Of a stretch of DNA of 64,000 bases, positions 1 to 9,098 are shown piece by piece. Source of the DNA: Arthrobacter sp. CAN_C5 (GTDB lineage: Bacteria > Actinomycetota > Actinomycetes > Actinomycetales > Micrococcaceae). The notes below the pieces were generated by a model. The model saw only the letters and a program-made list of their open reading frames with translations. It was not told where the DNA came from and searched no databases. The position numbers and the translations under genes are program-made. The stretch is taken from NCBI RefSeq assembly GCF_017875735.1, contig NZ_JAGGMZ010000001.1, forward strand, positions 3,286,001 through 3,350,000, written 5' to 3'. Position 1 is the first letter of the stretch. Every line of letters begins with the position of its first letter.

Positions 1-9
1 GGAGTGGCA

Positions 10-1233
10 GTGACTTTTGGAGAAAAGCTTCGTGAAGCGCGGATGGCCAAAGGCTTAACGCAAAATGAAGTGGGTGGAGGAAAGTACTCCACCAGTTATG
101 TGTCACTGCTCGAACGGGCCCAGCGTCAGCCCACCCCGGCGATGACCCGCCACTTCGCGGGCATCCTGGGGGTTGATGCAGAGCTGGTTGCCGGCTGGAT
201 TGATCCGCCCGAGGCCGACAGCGGTGGATTGTCGGCCGCAGTGCTTCATGCGAACAGCGCCTGGAACCTAAAAGATCAGGCGCTGGCAGCGTCGGAAGCC
301 GAGTACGCGGCAAGCCTGGCCAAGGAACAGTCGAACACCGTCGTCTGGTGGACAATGACCGCCGTGCAGGCTGACGCCTATCTGGCGCTGGGCCGGTTCG
401 GTGAGGCCGCTGCCACTCTGGATGAACTCCTGAAACACCCGACCACTCTGACGCAGCCGGAACTCCAGGTAACGGTTCTCGCGCGACTGTCGGCGATCAA
501 ACGCGCCACTGGCGAACTCGAAAGCGCGATTGCGCTGGCACGCTCTGCCACCAGGGCGGCTGCCAGCCTGCCCCAGCACTCAGCCACCCGACTCGAATCC
601 GGCTACGTGCTGGTTGCGGCATTGGCGGTCCGGGGGAACCTCGACGAAGCCTGGCATTACGCCTCGGAGCTCGCCCAGATGGATAAGTTTCCGGAGGTGC
701 CATCCCTGTCCATCGGCCGGGCTGCCTGGGTGGTGGGCAACGTTGCGTTCCGCCGCGGAGACTCCGAGACCGGACTGCAGCAACACCGGCTGGCCGCAGA
801 ACACATCACCCCCCATGCCGATCTCAGGATGTGGGCACAGTTCAACCGTGCCAGCGCATCGAGGCGGCTGGCGGCTGGAATAGCTGACGACGGCGTTGAC
901 CAGTGCATTGCGAACGCCGAACTCGGTCTTCGCATCTCCGGCAGCTCCGAAGAGCATCGCGAGCTGGCCCTGACGAAGGCACAACTGCACAGCATGCGGG
1001 GCGACTATGCAGCGGCGAAACCGTTGCTTCTCGAGGTCCTGGAGCAGGCGTCAGGACTTGAATTCGAGGCAGCCGGACTGCTGCAGCACCTGTTGGGCCG
1101 CTACTACGCCAGCATCAACGACGATGACGCTACCAAGAAGCACTTCATGCTCGCAGCCAAGCTCTACTCCGATGCCGGCGCTTCGGACATCGCATCCCAG
1201 ATTCTGGGCGAGCTGATGGACGTCACCCCGTGA
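10..1233 (+). CDS. XRE-family regulator with TPR-like C-terminal region
   Basis: The first 60 or so residues form an XRE/Cro-type helix-turn-helix (FGEKLREARMAKGLTQ ... YVSLLERAQRQPT). The remaining ~340 residues are Ala/Leu-rich helical repeats of TPR character, a layout typical of actinobacterial cytoplasmic regulators that sense a peptide or protein partner. I chose GTG at 10 because GGAG lies at 1-4 with a five-base spacer; GTG at 4 is in frame but has no visible ribosome site because the window begins there. The small membrane protein downstream has its own ribosome site. Target genes cannot be read from the sequence. Confidence 0.85.
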   Translation: MTFGEKLREARMAKGLTQNEVGGGKYSTSYVSLLERAQRQPTPAMTRHFAGILGVDAELVAGWIDPPEADSGGLSAAVLHANSAWNLKDQALAASEAEYAASLAKEQSNTVVWWTMTAVQADAYLALGRFGEAAATLDELLKHPTTLTQPELQVTVLARLSAIKRATGELESAIALARSATRAAASLPQHSATRLESGYVLVAALAVRGNLDEAWHYASELAQMDKFPEVPSLSIGRAAWVVGNVAFRRGDSETGLQQHRLAAEHITPHADLRMWAQFNRASASRRLAAGIADDGVDQCIANAELGLRISGSSEEHRELALTKAQLHSMRGDYAAAKPLLLEVLEQASGLEFEAAGLLQHLLGRYYASINDDDATKKHFMLAAKLYSDAGASDIASQILGELMDVTP

Positions 1234-1301
1234 CTTGGCTGACCGCCACCACTGCCCGAAAAATTCTTCTCCACTCGTAAAAACCCCCGAAAGGACACAC
1301 C

Positions 1302-1538
1302 ATGGAGTATTTCCCCTGGTTCGCATGGATCGCTATTGCAGGAATTGCGGCCTTCGCCGTCACCCAGGTGGCGACCCAGCTCGCCCGCAGGAGATCTGAG
1401 CCCTCAGACGATCAGCTGATGCAGGCCATTCGGGAGACCCGCGACAGTAACCAGGCCCTGCGCGCCAGGCTTGAGCAGTTGGACGGTCGCTTGTCCGCGG
1501 TAGAGCGCGGCACCTCGGGTCGCAACGTCCCTCTCTAG
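1302..1538 (+). CDS. Small membrane protein with coiled-coil tail
   Basis: A 78-residue protein: one N-terminal membrane helix (about residues 5-27, WFAWIAIAGIAAFAVTQV), then a charged heptad-like region (SNQALRARLEQLDGRLSAVE) expected to form a short cytoplasmic coiled coil. The ribosome site AAAGGA precedes ATG. I recognise no family. It follows the XRE/TPR regulator by 68 bp on the same strand, so it could be co-transcribed and perhaps be its target, but that is inference. Confidence 0.65.
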   Translation: MEYFPWFAWIAIAGIAAFAVTQVATQLARRRSEPSDDQLMQAIRETRDSNQALRARLEQLDGRLSAVERGTSGRNVPL

Positions 1539-1575
1539 CCCGGCGATTGGAACCCCGCCACGTCAGCGAAGCGTT

Positions 1576-2388
1576 CTATGGCACCAGGTAGTCGCTGTCC
1601 CGGGCATCGGTGATCAGCATGTGCCCCGGCGCGTGACCGATCGCCAGCGGCGGGCGTGAATGCATCACCGCCGCCTGCGGCGTAACGCCGCAGGCCCAGA
1701 ACACCGGCAGGTGGCCTTCGGGGATCTGCACCGCATCGCCGAAGTCTGGTGAGCCCAGGTCGACACCGAGCTCCTCCGGATTCCCCACGTGCACGGGAGC
1801 CCCGTGCACCGCTGGATAGCGGGAGGTAATGCGGACGGCGTCGGCCACCTGGGCTGCTGGCACCGGCCGCATCGAGACGACCAGCGGACCAGACATGGCT
1901 CCGGCCGGAGCGGCGTCGCGGTTCGTCCGGTACATCGGCACATTCACGCCCTGGTCGATGTGGGCGATCCTGATGCCGCCGTCCTGCAGTGCGGCCTCGA
2001 AGGTGAATGAGCAACCAAACAAAAACGTCACCAGGTCATCGCGCCAGTGTTCGGTGATGTCGGTGGGCTCGTCCACCTTCACGCCCTCGTGATACACGGT
2101 GTACTTCGGGACGTCGGTCCGGATATCACCGCCGGCCAGCAGCGGTCCGGTGGTTTCGCCCGGCTCCAGCACCCCGAGGATGGGGCACGGTTTGGGGTTG
2201 CGCTGGGCGAAGAGCAGCAGATCGAACGCCTGCTCCCGCGGGATCGCCAGCACGTTCACCTGCGCGTAGCCGCGGGACCAGCCCGACGTCGGCGTCACCA
2301 GTCCGCCGCGGAACGCGGCTCGCGCGTCGGCAGGCAGCATCGAGGCTGGGTCAGCCGGCAGGTCGATCAGCCCGGCGCTCAGCCCCAT
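1576..2388 (-). CDS. YcsI/DUF1445-family putative hydro-lyase
   Basis: A 270-residue protein of the DUF1445 family (B. subtilis YcsI; annotated as putative hydro-lyases and related to D-glutamate-cyclase-like proteins). Family-typical segments include [13 protein letters not shown], the [10 protein letters not shown] block, [14 protein letters not shown] and a C-terminal [15 protein letters not shown] at 2388 lies inside the 3' end of the NRAMP-like gene (10-bp overlap), so the two are almost certainly translationally coupled. In B. subtilis the same pair (ycsG-ycsI) sits with the 5-oxoprolinase genes, which suggests a role in oxoproline or glutamate-cyclisation metabolism. The oxoprolinase genes are absent here. 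Confidence 0.85.
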   Translation of the reverse strand: MGLSAGLIDLPADPASMLPADARAAFRGGLVTPTSGWSRGYAQVNVLAIPREQAFDLLLFAQRNPKPCPILGVLEPGETTGPLLAGGDIRTDVPKYTVYHEGVKVDEPTDITEHWRDDLVTFLFGCSFTFEAALQDGGIRIAHIDQGVNVPMYRTNRDAAPAGAMSGPLVVSMRPVPAAQVADAVRITSRYPAVHGAPVHVGNPEELGVDLGSPDFGDAVQIPEGHLPVFWACGVTPQAAVMHSRPPLAIGHAPGHMLITDARDSDYLVP

Positions 2389-3596
2389 AGCTTCGCCAGC
2401 CCAGTGATGGAGGTGTAGCCGAGGAACAGGGTGAGGAACCAGGTGATGACGCCCACGATCAGCAGCCACTTGGGGTAGACATAGCCGTGCAGCAGGTCCC
2501 GGCGGCGCCAGGCCACCCAGAGGAGCACCCCAAAGCCGACCGGCAGGATGAGCCCGTTGAACGCACCGGCGAAGATTAGTAGCTGCTGCGGCGCCTGGCC
2601 CAGGAAGAGGTAAACAGTCGCACAGCCGGCGATGAACGCAACGGTGATGAGGTTGCGCTTGCGTTCTGAAGTCTTCGAGGTGGTGATGAAGGAGACCGAG
2701 GTGAACGCGGCACCGATCACCGAGGTGATCGCGGCGGCCCAGAGGACAATGCCGAAGACCCGCATACCGATTTCCCCTGCTGCAATGCCGAAGGCTTCGG
2801 CGGCCATGTTGTCGCTGGTCAGCACCGCACCGCCTGCGACGACGCCGAAGATCGCCAGAAACAACAGCACCCGCATCACGCCGGTGACAATAATGCCCAG
2901 CACCGAGCTGCGGGTGATTTCCCTGACGTTCTCGATGCCCGTGACACCCGAGTCGAGCATGCGGTGCGCGCCGGCGTAGGTGATGTAGCCACCGACCGTG
3001 CCACCGACGAGAGTGGTGATGATCAGGAAGTCGATCTGCTCGGGCAGGATCGCGTTTTTCAGTGCTTCGCCGACCGGCGGGGCCGCAACGATGGCGACGT
3101 AGATCATCAGGAGGATCATGATCGCACCGAGGAATACTACTATGCGGTCCAGCGCCATGCCGGCCTTCTTGCTGACGAAGATCATGATCGCGATGACGGC
3201 TGAGATGGCGCCGCCGATCTTGGGGTCGACGCCGAGCATCGCATTGGCGCCGAGCCCGGTGCCGGCGATGTTGCCGATGTTGAATACCACTCCGCCGATG
3301 AAGACCAGCCCGGCAAGGAACCAGCCCACCCCGGGGATGACCTTGTTACCGAGTTCCTGGGCGCGAAGTCCTGAGACGCCGATGACACGCCAGACATTCA
3401 TCTGGACGGCGATGTCGATGAGGATCGAGGCCAGGATGGCGAAGGCGAAGGCCGCGCCGATCTGGGCGGTGAACACTGTGGTCTGGGTGATGAAGCCCGG
3501 CCCAATGGCGCTGGTGGCCATCAGGAACATGGCCCCCAACAGCGCTGTGCGCCGAGCCGAAGAGCTCAACTTTGGTTTGTTCTCGGTATCTGCCAT
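2379..3596 (-). CDS. NRAMP-related (YcsG-like) membrane transporter
   Basis: A 405-residue integral membrane protein with about 11 helices and the NRAMP fold. The key helix-1 metal-binding motif DPGN is replaced by GPGF (residues 32-35), and the helix-6 region reads TYAGAHR instead of the MPH-type motif, so a classical Mn/Fe transporter is unlikely. It matches the YcsG subgroup found beside YcsI and oxoprolinase genes; an organic substrate such as 5-oxoproline is plausible but unproven. It is first in an operon with the hydro-lyase. A pair of palindromic sites lies 60-100 bp upstream (3659-3693). Confidence 0.85.
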   Translation of the reverse strand: MADTENKPKLSSSARRTALLGAMFLMATSAIGPGFITQTTVFTAQIGAAFAFAILASILIDIAVQMNVWRVIGVSGLRAQELGNKVIPGVGWFLAGLVFIGGVVFNIGNIAGTGLGANAMLGVDPKIGGAISAVIAIMIFVSKKAGMALDRIVVFLGAIMILLMIYVAIVAAPPVGEALKNAILPEQIDFLIITTLVGGTVGGYITYAGAHRMLDSGVTGIENVREITRSSVLGIIVTGVMRVLLFLAIFGVVAGGAVLTSDNMAAEAFGIAAGEIGMRVFGIVLWAAAITSVIGAAFTSVSFITTSKTSERKRNLITVAFIAGCATVYLFLGQAPQQLLIFAGAFNGLILPVGFGVLLWVAWRRRDLLHGYVYPKWLLIVGVITWFLTLFLGYTSITGLAKLWG

Positions 3597-3658
3597 TGGT
3601 CCGTCCGTTACGTCAAGGTGACTGGAGTCACATCTAGTATTGGGAAAGACCCTACAGG

Positions 3659-3693
3659 TTGTTGAACAATCTACGCAAGGTATTGTTCAACAA
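3659..3693. promoter_or_regulatory. Twin palindromic operator upstream of the NRAMP-like gene
   Basis: TTGTTGAACAAT (3659-3670) and ATTGTTCAACAA (3682-3693) are exact inverted copies with an 11-bp spacer. Each half is itself palindromic around one central base (TTGTT-G-AACAA), and the centres are 23 bp apart, about two helical turns. This is the geometry expected for two regulator dimers on one face of DNA. No T-tract follows, so a terminator for the convergent side is less likely. The regulator is not identifiable in this window. Confidence 0.6.
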
Positions 3694-3707
3694 TTCTCGC
3701 GAATGAC

Positions 3708-6700
3708 CTATTCGAACAGGTTCCGCACGTCGCCCGCTGTGAGGGCTGACGAGAACATTGCGTCGTCGTCCATGACCGCCGTGAAAAGCTTGGCTTTCTT
3801 CTCTTTGAGGGCCATCACCTTTTCCTCGATGGTGTCCTTGGCCACCAGCCGGTACACCATCACGTTGCGGGTCTGGCCGATCCGGTGTGCCCGGTCCACC
3901 GCCTGGTTCTCGCTGGCCGGGTTCCACCAGGGGTCCAGCAGGAAGCAGTAGTCCGCCTCAGCGAGGTTGAGCCCAAACCCACCCGCCTTGAGACTGATCA
4001 GAAACACCGGAGCCTTCCCGGACTTGAACTTCTCCACCACCTGCGCGCGGCGGCGGGTTTTTCCGTCCAGGTAGGCGTACTCCATTCCGGCCGCATCCAG
4101 TCGTTCCGCGGCCTTGGCCAAAAACCCGGTGAACTGGCTGAAAATCAGCGCGCGATGCCCCTCGGCAACGATGTCTTCGAGCTGCTCGAACAGGGCATCG
4201 AGCTTGCTGGACGGCACCGACGCATACTTCTCATCGACCAGCGATGCGTCGAGGCTGAGCCTGCGCAGCATGGTCAGCGAACGGAAGATCTCGAACCGGT
4301 TCCTGTTCATGTCATCCAGCAGGCCCAGCACCTTCTGTCGTTCGCGCTGCAGGTGCCGCTGATAGATGGTGCGGTGCCGCGGCGACAGCTCGAGCTCCAA
4401 CACCTGCTCCTGCTTCGGCGGCAGGTCTTTGGCAACGAGTTCCTTGGTGCGCCGGGTGATCAGCGGACGGATCCGTCGCCGCAACTGCGCCAGCCGCTCG
4501 CGGTCCGCGTCCTTCTCGATGGGCCGCTGATAGTACTCGGCGAATTTCTTGGAACTAGGGAAAAGCCCCGGCGCCGTAATCGCGAACAGCGACCACAGCT
4601 CCATCAGGTTGTTCTCCATCGGCGTGCCCGTGATCGCCAGTTTGAACGGCGCAGGGAAACTTCGTGCGTTCTGGCTGCCCCGGGTCAGTGGATTCTTCAC
4701 GAACTGCGCCTCATCCAGGATCAGGCCAGCCCAATCCTGAGTTGCATACAACTCGTAGTCCAACCGGAAAAGGGTGTAGGACACAATGACGACGTCGTTA
4801 TCCGCGGCGAGTTCTGCGGGCTGCGCACCGCTGCGGCGCAAGGTATCCATTACAGCCGTTGTCCGCAGGTGCGGCGCGAAGCGGTGCGCTTCAGCGGCCC
4901 AGTTGGGAACCACCGAGGTGGGAGCCACCACCAGGAACGGCCTTGTCTCTTCCGCCGACTCGCGGGTATGGGAGATCAGCGCCAAGGTCTGCAGCGTCTT
5001 CCCCAAACCCATGTCGTCAGCGAGAACGCCGCCGAGCCCATGCTTCCAAAGGAAGACAAGCCAGCTGAAGCCCTCCTGCTGGTAGGGGCGCAGCGTCGCG
5101 TTGATACCCGCCGGGACGGGCACGACGGGAACCTCGGAGAGCTCAAGCAGGGCAGACACCGACTCCCGCCACGCGTCGGCCTGCGCTGCGACCGTCGCGA
5201 GGTCGGTGAACTCCTCCCAGAGACTCGCCTGAAACCGGCTGATCCGAAGCTCGCCGGTGTCCTTCTCCTGCAGCGACCGCGCCTCCTCGATGAGCCGCCG
5301 CAGTTGCTCGAACTCCGGCTGATCCAGCGCGAAATAGCCGCCGCCGGGCAGCAGCAGGTGCCGTTCGTCAAGGGCCAACGCACGGAACAACTCACCGAAC
5401 GGCACCTCAATCCCGCCCAACGACACACTAACGCCGAGGCCAAACCAATCGCGGTCCTCTGTTTCGGTGGTGCTCACCGACACCTCCGGCTGCTCCGTCA
5501 GCTCGGTGTAGTCCGGCAAATCCTCGCCCTGTACCACCCGCACCCGTTCCACGGTTTCCAGCTCGGGCACCAGTTCGGCCACGAAGCGGGCCGCAGCCAC
5601 ACCCTCCAACTGGAGTGACTCGGACCGACCCGGGACGCCGTCAGCCGGGCGGGGGAAGGCGTCAAACCAGGCGGCACGAAACCCATCCAGGACGCCCGCG
5701 ACGGCGGCGAGCGTCGCCTTCTCGGCGGCGCGGTCACGGTGGCGGGAGCCGTCGTCCGGCAGGAGGTGCGTCGTCGTCGTGCCGGCGTGGGTGTAGTCCC
5801 AGGACCAGCCCAACCGCACCGCGCCGTGGCTCGCCTCGCCGGATCCGGCAGAGCGACGGCGGGACCGGGCGCCCGACAACGACGGCGCGGGAATGTAGGT
5901 GAGCGTGAGGACCAGCGTGGGTGGCGCAATCTCGGGGAGGTCGACAGAGCCGTCTCTAGAGATCACCCGTACCTGTTGCTGCAGCTGCGGGTAGTACTCC
6001 TCCAGGAACGCCTGACGTCCGGTACCGGGAATCTTCAGCGGGGCGTTCGCAGTTACCAACGACCGCAACGCTTCGGGTACGGGAGCCCGGGTTCTGGCGA
6101 GCGAAATATTGCCTGCCGCCTGGGTGGGGATGGCGTCCCACCAGAAGAGACCGTGCGCGGGTGTGCCGATGAGGCCAAACGCTGCCGGGTCCAGGACGCG
6201 CCCGCCCACCTCCAGGTGGGGAGCCAGATGCAGCCCCCGACCCGCAGCGCTCACATCGAGGTGCACGTCAGCGACGTCGTGGAGGGTGACCCGCGCATCG
6301 CCCGTCCCCACAAACTCCACGCCGGCCTCACGGCCCTGCGCCAGGAGATCCCACAGCAGCGGCGACCGAAAATTGTTCAGCTTCATTGAGGTTCCGTGGC
6401 TGTAGCCGTAGCTTTGGCCCCGCCCGCCGACTGCCGCGAACGTGCACATCCAGTCCCAGTGCGCTTCCTCCAGCCCACCGGCTGAGTATCCGCCCTGAAA
6501 CTTCTCCCAGCGCAACTGGCCAGTCACCCAGTTGCCTGCGGTGCTGCGCTGGACCGCCTTCACCGAGAGGAAGACCGCGACGGCTGACGTTGAGTAGTCT
6601 CGTTCCCCGTGCACCTCAAAGTGCAGCGCGAGTGGAACAGTGGGTGCTGCGGCCCGGGATCCGTAGCCGCTGGCTGAGTAGTGAGTGGTGGAGGCTGGCT

Positions 6701-7130
6701 TCGGCACGTTCACCAGGGCGTCCAGCCGGCGTTGCCAGGGTGACGGCTTCTGCTGCTGGGGTGCGGGCGATGGTCCCGGTGCTGGGGCAGGGGTGGCTTT
6801 GGTTGGCTTCCTGGATGCGCGCGGCTGGGCGGCATTGTGCGTGAGCAGCAACGCTGCAACGTGCTTGCAGTTGCTGCGCATCGGGCACGAACACAGGCCG
6901 TACGACAAACCGGGGATGGCACCGGAGGAGCCCGAGAACTTCACAGTCGTCCGGTACGCCGAACCGCGGGATCCCTCAACTTTTCCGGACAGCTCCGTGA
7001 AGCCGGCATTCCACGTCAGATCGTAAACCGAGCCCTTGCGGGCGTAGGTACCACCACGGCGGAAACTGGTGTCACCGACGAGGCCCCGAACCTGTTCGGG
7101 AAGTGCGGAGGGAGGAGCAGCAAAGGCCAT
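3708..7130 (-). CDS. SWIM-domain SNF2/RapA-type DEAD/DEAH helicase
   Basis: An 1140-residue Swi2/Snf2 ATPase. A SWIM zinc motif lies near the N-terminus (Cys80, Cys82, Cys88, His90: CSC-x5-CKH). Walker A (DDMGLGKT) is near residue 708, the DEAQ box near 806, and the C-terminal helicase lobe carries GGFGLNLAEADYCFLLDP and the QAVDRAHRIGQ motif VI near 1060-1090. Such proteins are common housekeeping DNA-translocating ATPases in Actinobacteria. ATG at 7130 (MAFAAPPSALPE) is preferred over an upstream in-frame start because residues before it are atypical; no clear ribosome site is visible, so the message may be leaderless. Size and motif set look complete. Confidence 0.93.
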   Translation of the reverse strand: MAFAAPPSALPEQVRGLVGDTSFRRGGTYARKGSVYDLTWNAGFTELSGKVEGSRGSAYRTTVKFSGSSGAIPGLSYGLCSCPMRSNCKHVAALLLTHNAAQPRASRKPTKATPAPAPGPSPAPQQQKPSPWQRRLDALVNVPKPASTTHYSASGYGSRAAAPTVPLALHFEVHGERDYSTSAVAVFLSVKAVQRSTAGNWVTGQLRWEKFQGGYSAGGLEEAHWDWMCTFAAVGGRGQSYGYSHGTSMKLNNFRSPLLWDLLAQGREAGVEFVGTGDARVTLHDVADVHLDVSAAGRGLHLAPHLEVGGRVLDPAAFGLIGTPAHGLFWWDAIPTQAAGNISLARTRAPVPEALRSLVTANAPLKIPGTGRQAFLEEYYPQLQQQVRVISRDGSVDLPEIAPPTLVLTLTYIPAPSLSGARSRRRSAGSGEASHGAVRLGWSWDYTHAGTTTTHLLPDDGSRHRDRAAEKATLAAVAGVLDGFRAAWFDAFPRPADGVPGRSESLQLEGVAAARFVAELVPELETVERVRVVQGEDLPDYTELTEQPEVSVSTTETEDRDWFGLGVSVSLGGIEVPFGELFRALALDERHLLLPGGGYFALDQPEFEQLRRLIEEARSLQEKDTGELRISRFQASLWEEFTDLATVAAQADAWRESVSALLELSEVPVVPVPAGINATLRPYQQEGFSWLVFLWKHGLGGVLADDMGLGKTLQTLALISHTRESAEETRPFLVVAPTSVVPNWAAEAHRFAPHLRTTAVMDTLRRSGAQPAELAADNDVVIVSYTLFRLDYELYATQDWAGLILDEAQFVKNPLTRGSQNARSFPAPFKLAITGTPMENNLMELWSLFAITAPGLFPSSKKFAEYYQRPIEKDADRERLAQLRRRIRPLITRRTKELVAKDLPPKQEQVLELELSPRHRTIYQRHLQRERQKVLGLLDDMNRNRFEIFRSLTMLRRLSLDASLVDEKYASVPSSKLDALFEQLEDIVAEGHRALIFSQFTGFLAKAAERLDAAGMEYAYLDGKTRRRAQVVEKFKSGKAPVFLISLKAGGFGLNLAEADYCFLLDPWWNPASENQAVDRAHRIGQTRNVMVYRLVAKDTIEEKVMALKEKKAKLFTAVMDDDAMFSSALTAGDVRNLFE

Positions 7131-7355
7131 TGAGTTAACGTTACTACCCACCGGTGGCGGTGATCCGCAAGTGACGCAGCGCGAAATATGCAAGAAACTC
7201 AGAGATTGGAGCTTCCTGCCTTGAGGGGCACCGGTCGCTTCCTCCGCTTCCAGCGATGTCCGGATATCCGAACACTGCGCATCGTCCTAATATCCGGGCA
7301 TCAGGCGCTGCCCCAACCCGCATCATCCCCCGAAGCCAAAAGCCAAACCAATACC

Positions 7356-7388
7356 TTGATGCCCAGGTGATTGCGTAATACGATATTA
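7356..7388 (+). promoter_or_regulatory. Promoter and overlapping operator of the toxin-antitoxin pair
   Basis: TTGATG (7356-7361), a 17-bp spacer and TACGAT (7379-7384) form a good sigma-70-like promoter. Its predicted start falls on or next to the antitoxin ATG at 7391, implying a leaderless message. The interrupted palindrome TAATA-CGA-TATTA (7376-7388) covers the -10, where a ribbon-helix-helix antitoxin would bind to autorepress. About 120 bp upstream CGGATATCCG is another perfect palindrome of unknown role. Confidence 0.55.
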
Positions 7389-7390
7389 TT

Positions 7391-7654
7391 ATGTGCACAG
7401 GAGAGACGATCAATGGCCTGCCGGTCTGCGAGGATCAAATCGAGGAATGGGCAGCCGAGGCCGAAGCTGGGTACGACGGCGGGGCGTTAAAGAAGCGCGG
7501 GCGCGGACGGCCGGGGCGGGGCGCAGGGCCGACGCAGGTCGTCGCGCTTCGTCTCACTTCAGAGGAGCTCGCCGCGATCGACGTTCGGGCGGCACATGAA
7601 GGGAAAACACGTTCCGAGGTTATCCGCGAGGCGCTAGCGACGTTCGCTGCATGA
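7391..7654 (+). CDS. CopG/ribbon-helix-helix antitoxin
   Basis: An 87-residue protein. The basic middle (KKRGRGRPGRG) is followed by a C-terminal ribbon-helix-helix domain, VVALRLTSEELAAIDVRA ... KTRSEVIREAL, the classic CopG/Arc-type DNA-binding fold. The stop codon overlaps the next ATG by four bases (ATGA), so antitoxin and toxin are translationally coupled. It probably represses its own promoter. The acidic N-terminal part (QIEEWAAEAEAGYDGG) would be the toxin-binding segment by analogy with other antitoxins. Confidence 0.8.
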   Translation: MCTGETINGLPVCEDQIEEWAAEAEAGYDGGALKKRGRGRPGRGAGPTQVVALRLTSEELAAIDVRAAHEGKTRSEVIREALATFAA

Positions 7655-7890
7655 AGGTCCATGATGCTGCGCTCAGGCACGGCATCCTTCCTGTGGACGC
7701 TATTCAGGCCGCCACGTGGGCACTATGGATCGAGGAGCTCGACGAAGGAAGTCCAGCGCGCCAGCTTCGGCTCGGGTTTGATACCCAAGGTCGACTGCTG
7801 GAGACCATTGTGCTCGTGTTCGACAGCGGGAACGAACTCGTCATCCACGCCATGAAGGCACGACCCGAGAGGCTCGATCTTCTCCCCTGA
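7651..7890 (+). CDS. Putative BrnT/RelE-like toxin partner
   Basis: A 79-residue protein directly coupled to the antitoxin by an ATGA overlap. The strand pattern RQLRLGFDTQGRLLETIVLVFDSGNELVIHAMKARPER resembles small mRNA-interferase toxins of the BrnT/DUF4258 type (a G-x-D-x2-G-R-LLE hairpin and a terminal IHAM...RP segment). A ribonuclease role is inferred from this pattern and the partner only. No catalytic residue can be assigned with certainty. Confidence 0.7.
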   Translation: MKVHDAALRHGILPVDAIQAATWALWIEELDEGSPARQLRLGFDTQGRLLETIVLVFDSGNELVIHAMKARPERLDLLP

Positions 7891-7956
7891 CTGCTTCTCT
7901 CACCTGACCGAATACATTGCCACGGCAAACCTTCGCTTTGCGAGACCCGGCGGTGA

Positions 7957-9096
7957 ATCCATGCTCGGGCAGCGACCGATCTCGCCGACGCGATCGGCAC
8001 CGCCCGCCCGATCGGTGCGGTGCTCTTCGGGTACATCGGCGACCGGGTGGGCCGCAGACCGGCCCTGCTGATCACCATCGTGATGATCGGTGTCGCCACC
8101 GGCCTGATCGGGTTCCTGCCGGACTTCGGCAGTATGGGCCTCGCGGCACCCGTCATGCTGGCGGTGCTGCGGCTGATGCAGGGACTCGCCGTCGGTGGCG
8201 AATGGGGCGGTGCCATGACGATCGCCGTCGAGCACGCCCCGATCGAGAAGCGCGGCCGGTACGCGGCGCTGGTGCAGGTCGGTTCGCCGGTCGGCACGCT
8301 GATGCCCTCGGGTGCGTTTGCTCTGGTGCTACTGCTCCCCTCCGAAGCGTTCGACGCCTGGGGCTGGCGCGTGCCCTTCCTGGCCGCGTTCCCGCTGCTG
8401 CTCATCGCCCTGTACATCAGGTTGCAGGTCGAAGAATCCCCGATCTTCCGTGAACTGGTCAAGCTCGAAGAGCGCGCCAAGATCCCCGCCGTCGACGTGT
8501 TCAAGCAGGCTTGGGGCCGGCTGCTCGTCGCCATCGCCGCAGCGTTCCTGGGCGTCGGCGGGTTCTACGTGATGACAACCTTTGTGATCAGCTACGGCAC
8601 CACCACCCTGGGCATGGACCGCCAGCTGATGGTGAACGCCACCCTGGTGGCCGCCGTCGTGCAGATCGGCGTCGTCCTGCTGGTCGGCCGGATCAGCGAG
8701 AAAGTCGGTCCGGGCCGGATGACCTTCTTCGGCGGATTGGCGACGGCGGCGGGCGCGTTCCCGCTGTTCTGGATGATCGACACCCGCAACCCTGCCGCCA
8801 TCATCCTCGCGGTGACCATCGGCATTGCGCTGGTCTCCCTCGCCTACGCCGTGACCGGCGCGCTGCTCACCGAATTGTTCCCACCACACCTGCGGTACAG
8901 CGGTGTGGCCCTGGGCTACAACCTGGCCGGTGCACTGAGCGGGTTCCTGCCGCTGATCGCTGTGGCGCTGCTGGGCGCTACCGACGGCGGTTCGTGGACC
9001 GCGTCGCTGCTGCTGATGGCCGTGGCGCTGATTACGGCGGCCGGCGGGTTCTTCGGCGAGAAGCTCCGCGTCAAAGACAAAGCGATTGTGCAGTAG
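7957..9096 (+). pseudogene. 5'-truncated MHS-family MFS transporter
   Basis: The frame from a stop at 7954-7956 onward encodes the body of a metabolite:H+ symporter of the ProP/ShiA class: ARPIGAVLFGYIGDRVGRRP, the family signature loop between helices 2 and 3, then AMTIAVEHAPIEKRGRYAAL and helices 4-12 to a normal C-terminus. The first ~80 residues (helices 1 and 2) are missing; sequence before residue ARPIG is unrelated. The break lies between the toxin gene and this frame, so a rearrangement that brought in the toxin-antitoxin pair probably removed the start. A GTG at 8020 could initiate, but the product would lack two helices. Confidence 0.8.
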
Positions 9097-9098
9097 TC

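Noticed and set aside
3885..5618. Long open frame on the plus strand opposite the SNF2 helicase
   Set aside because: High-GC antisense shadow; the minus-strand protein has all helicase motifs and the plus frame has none.
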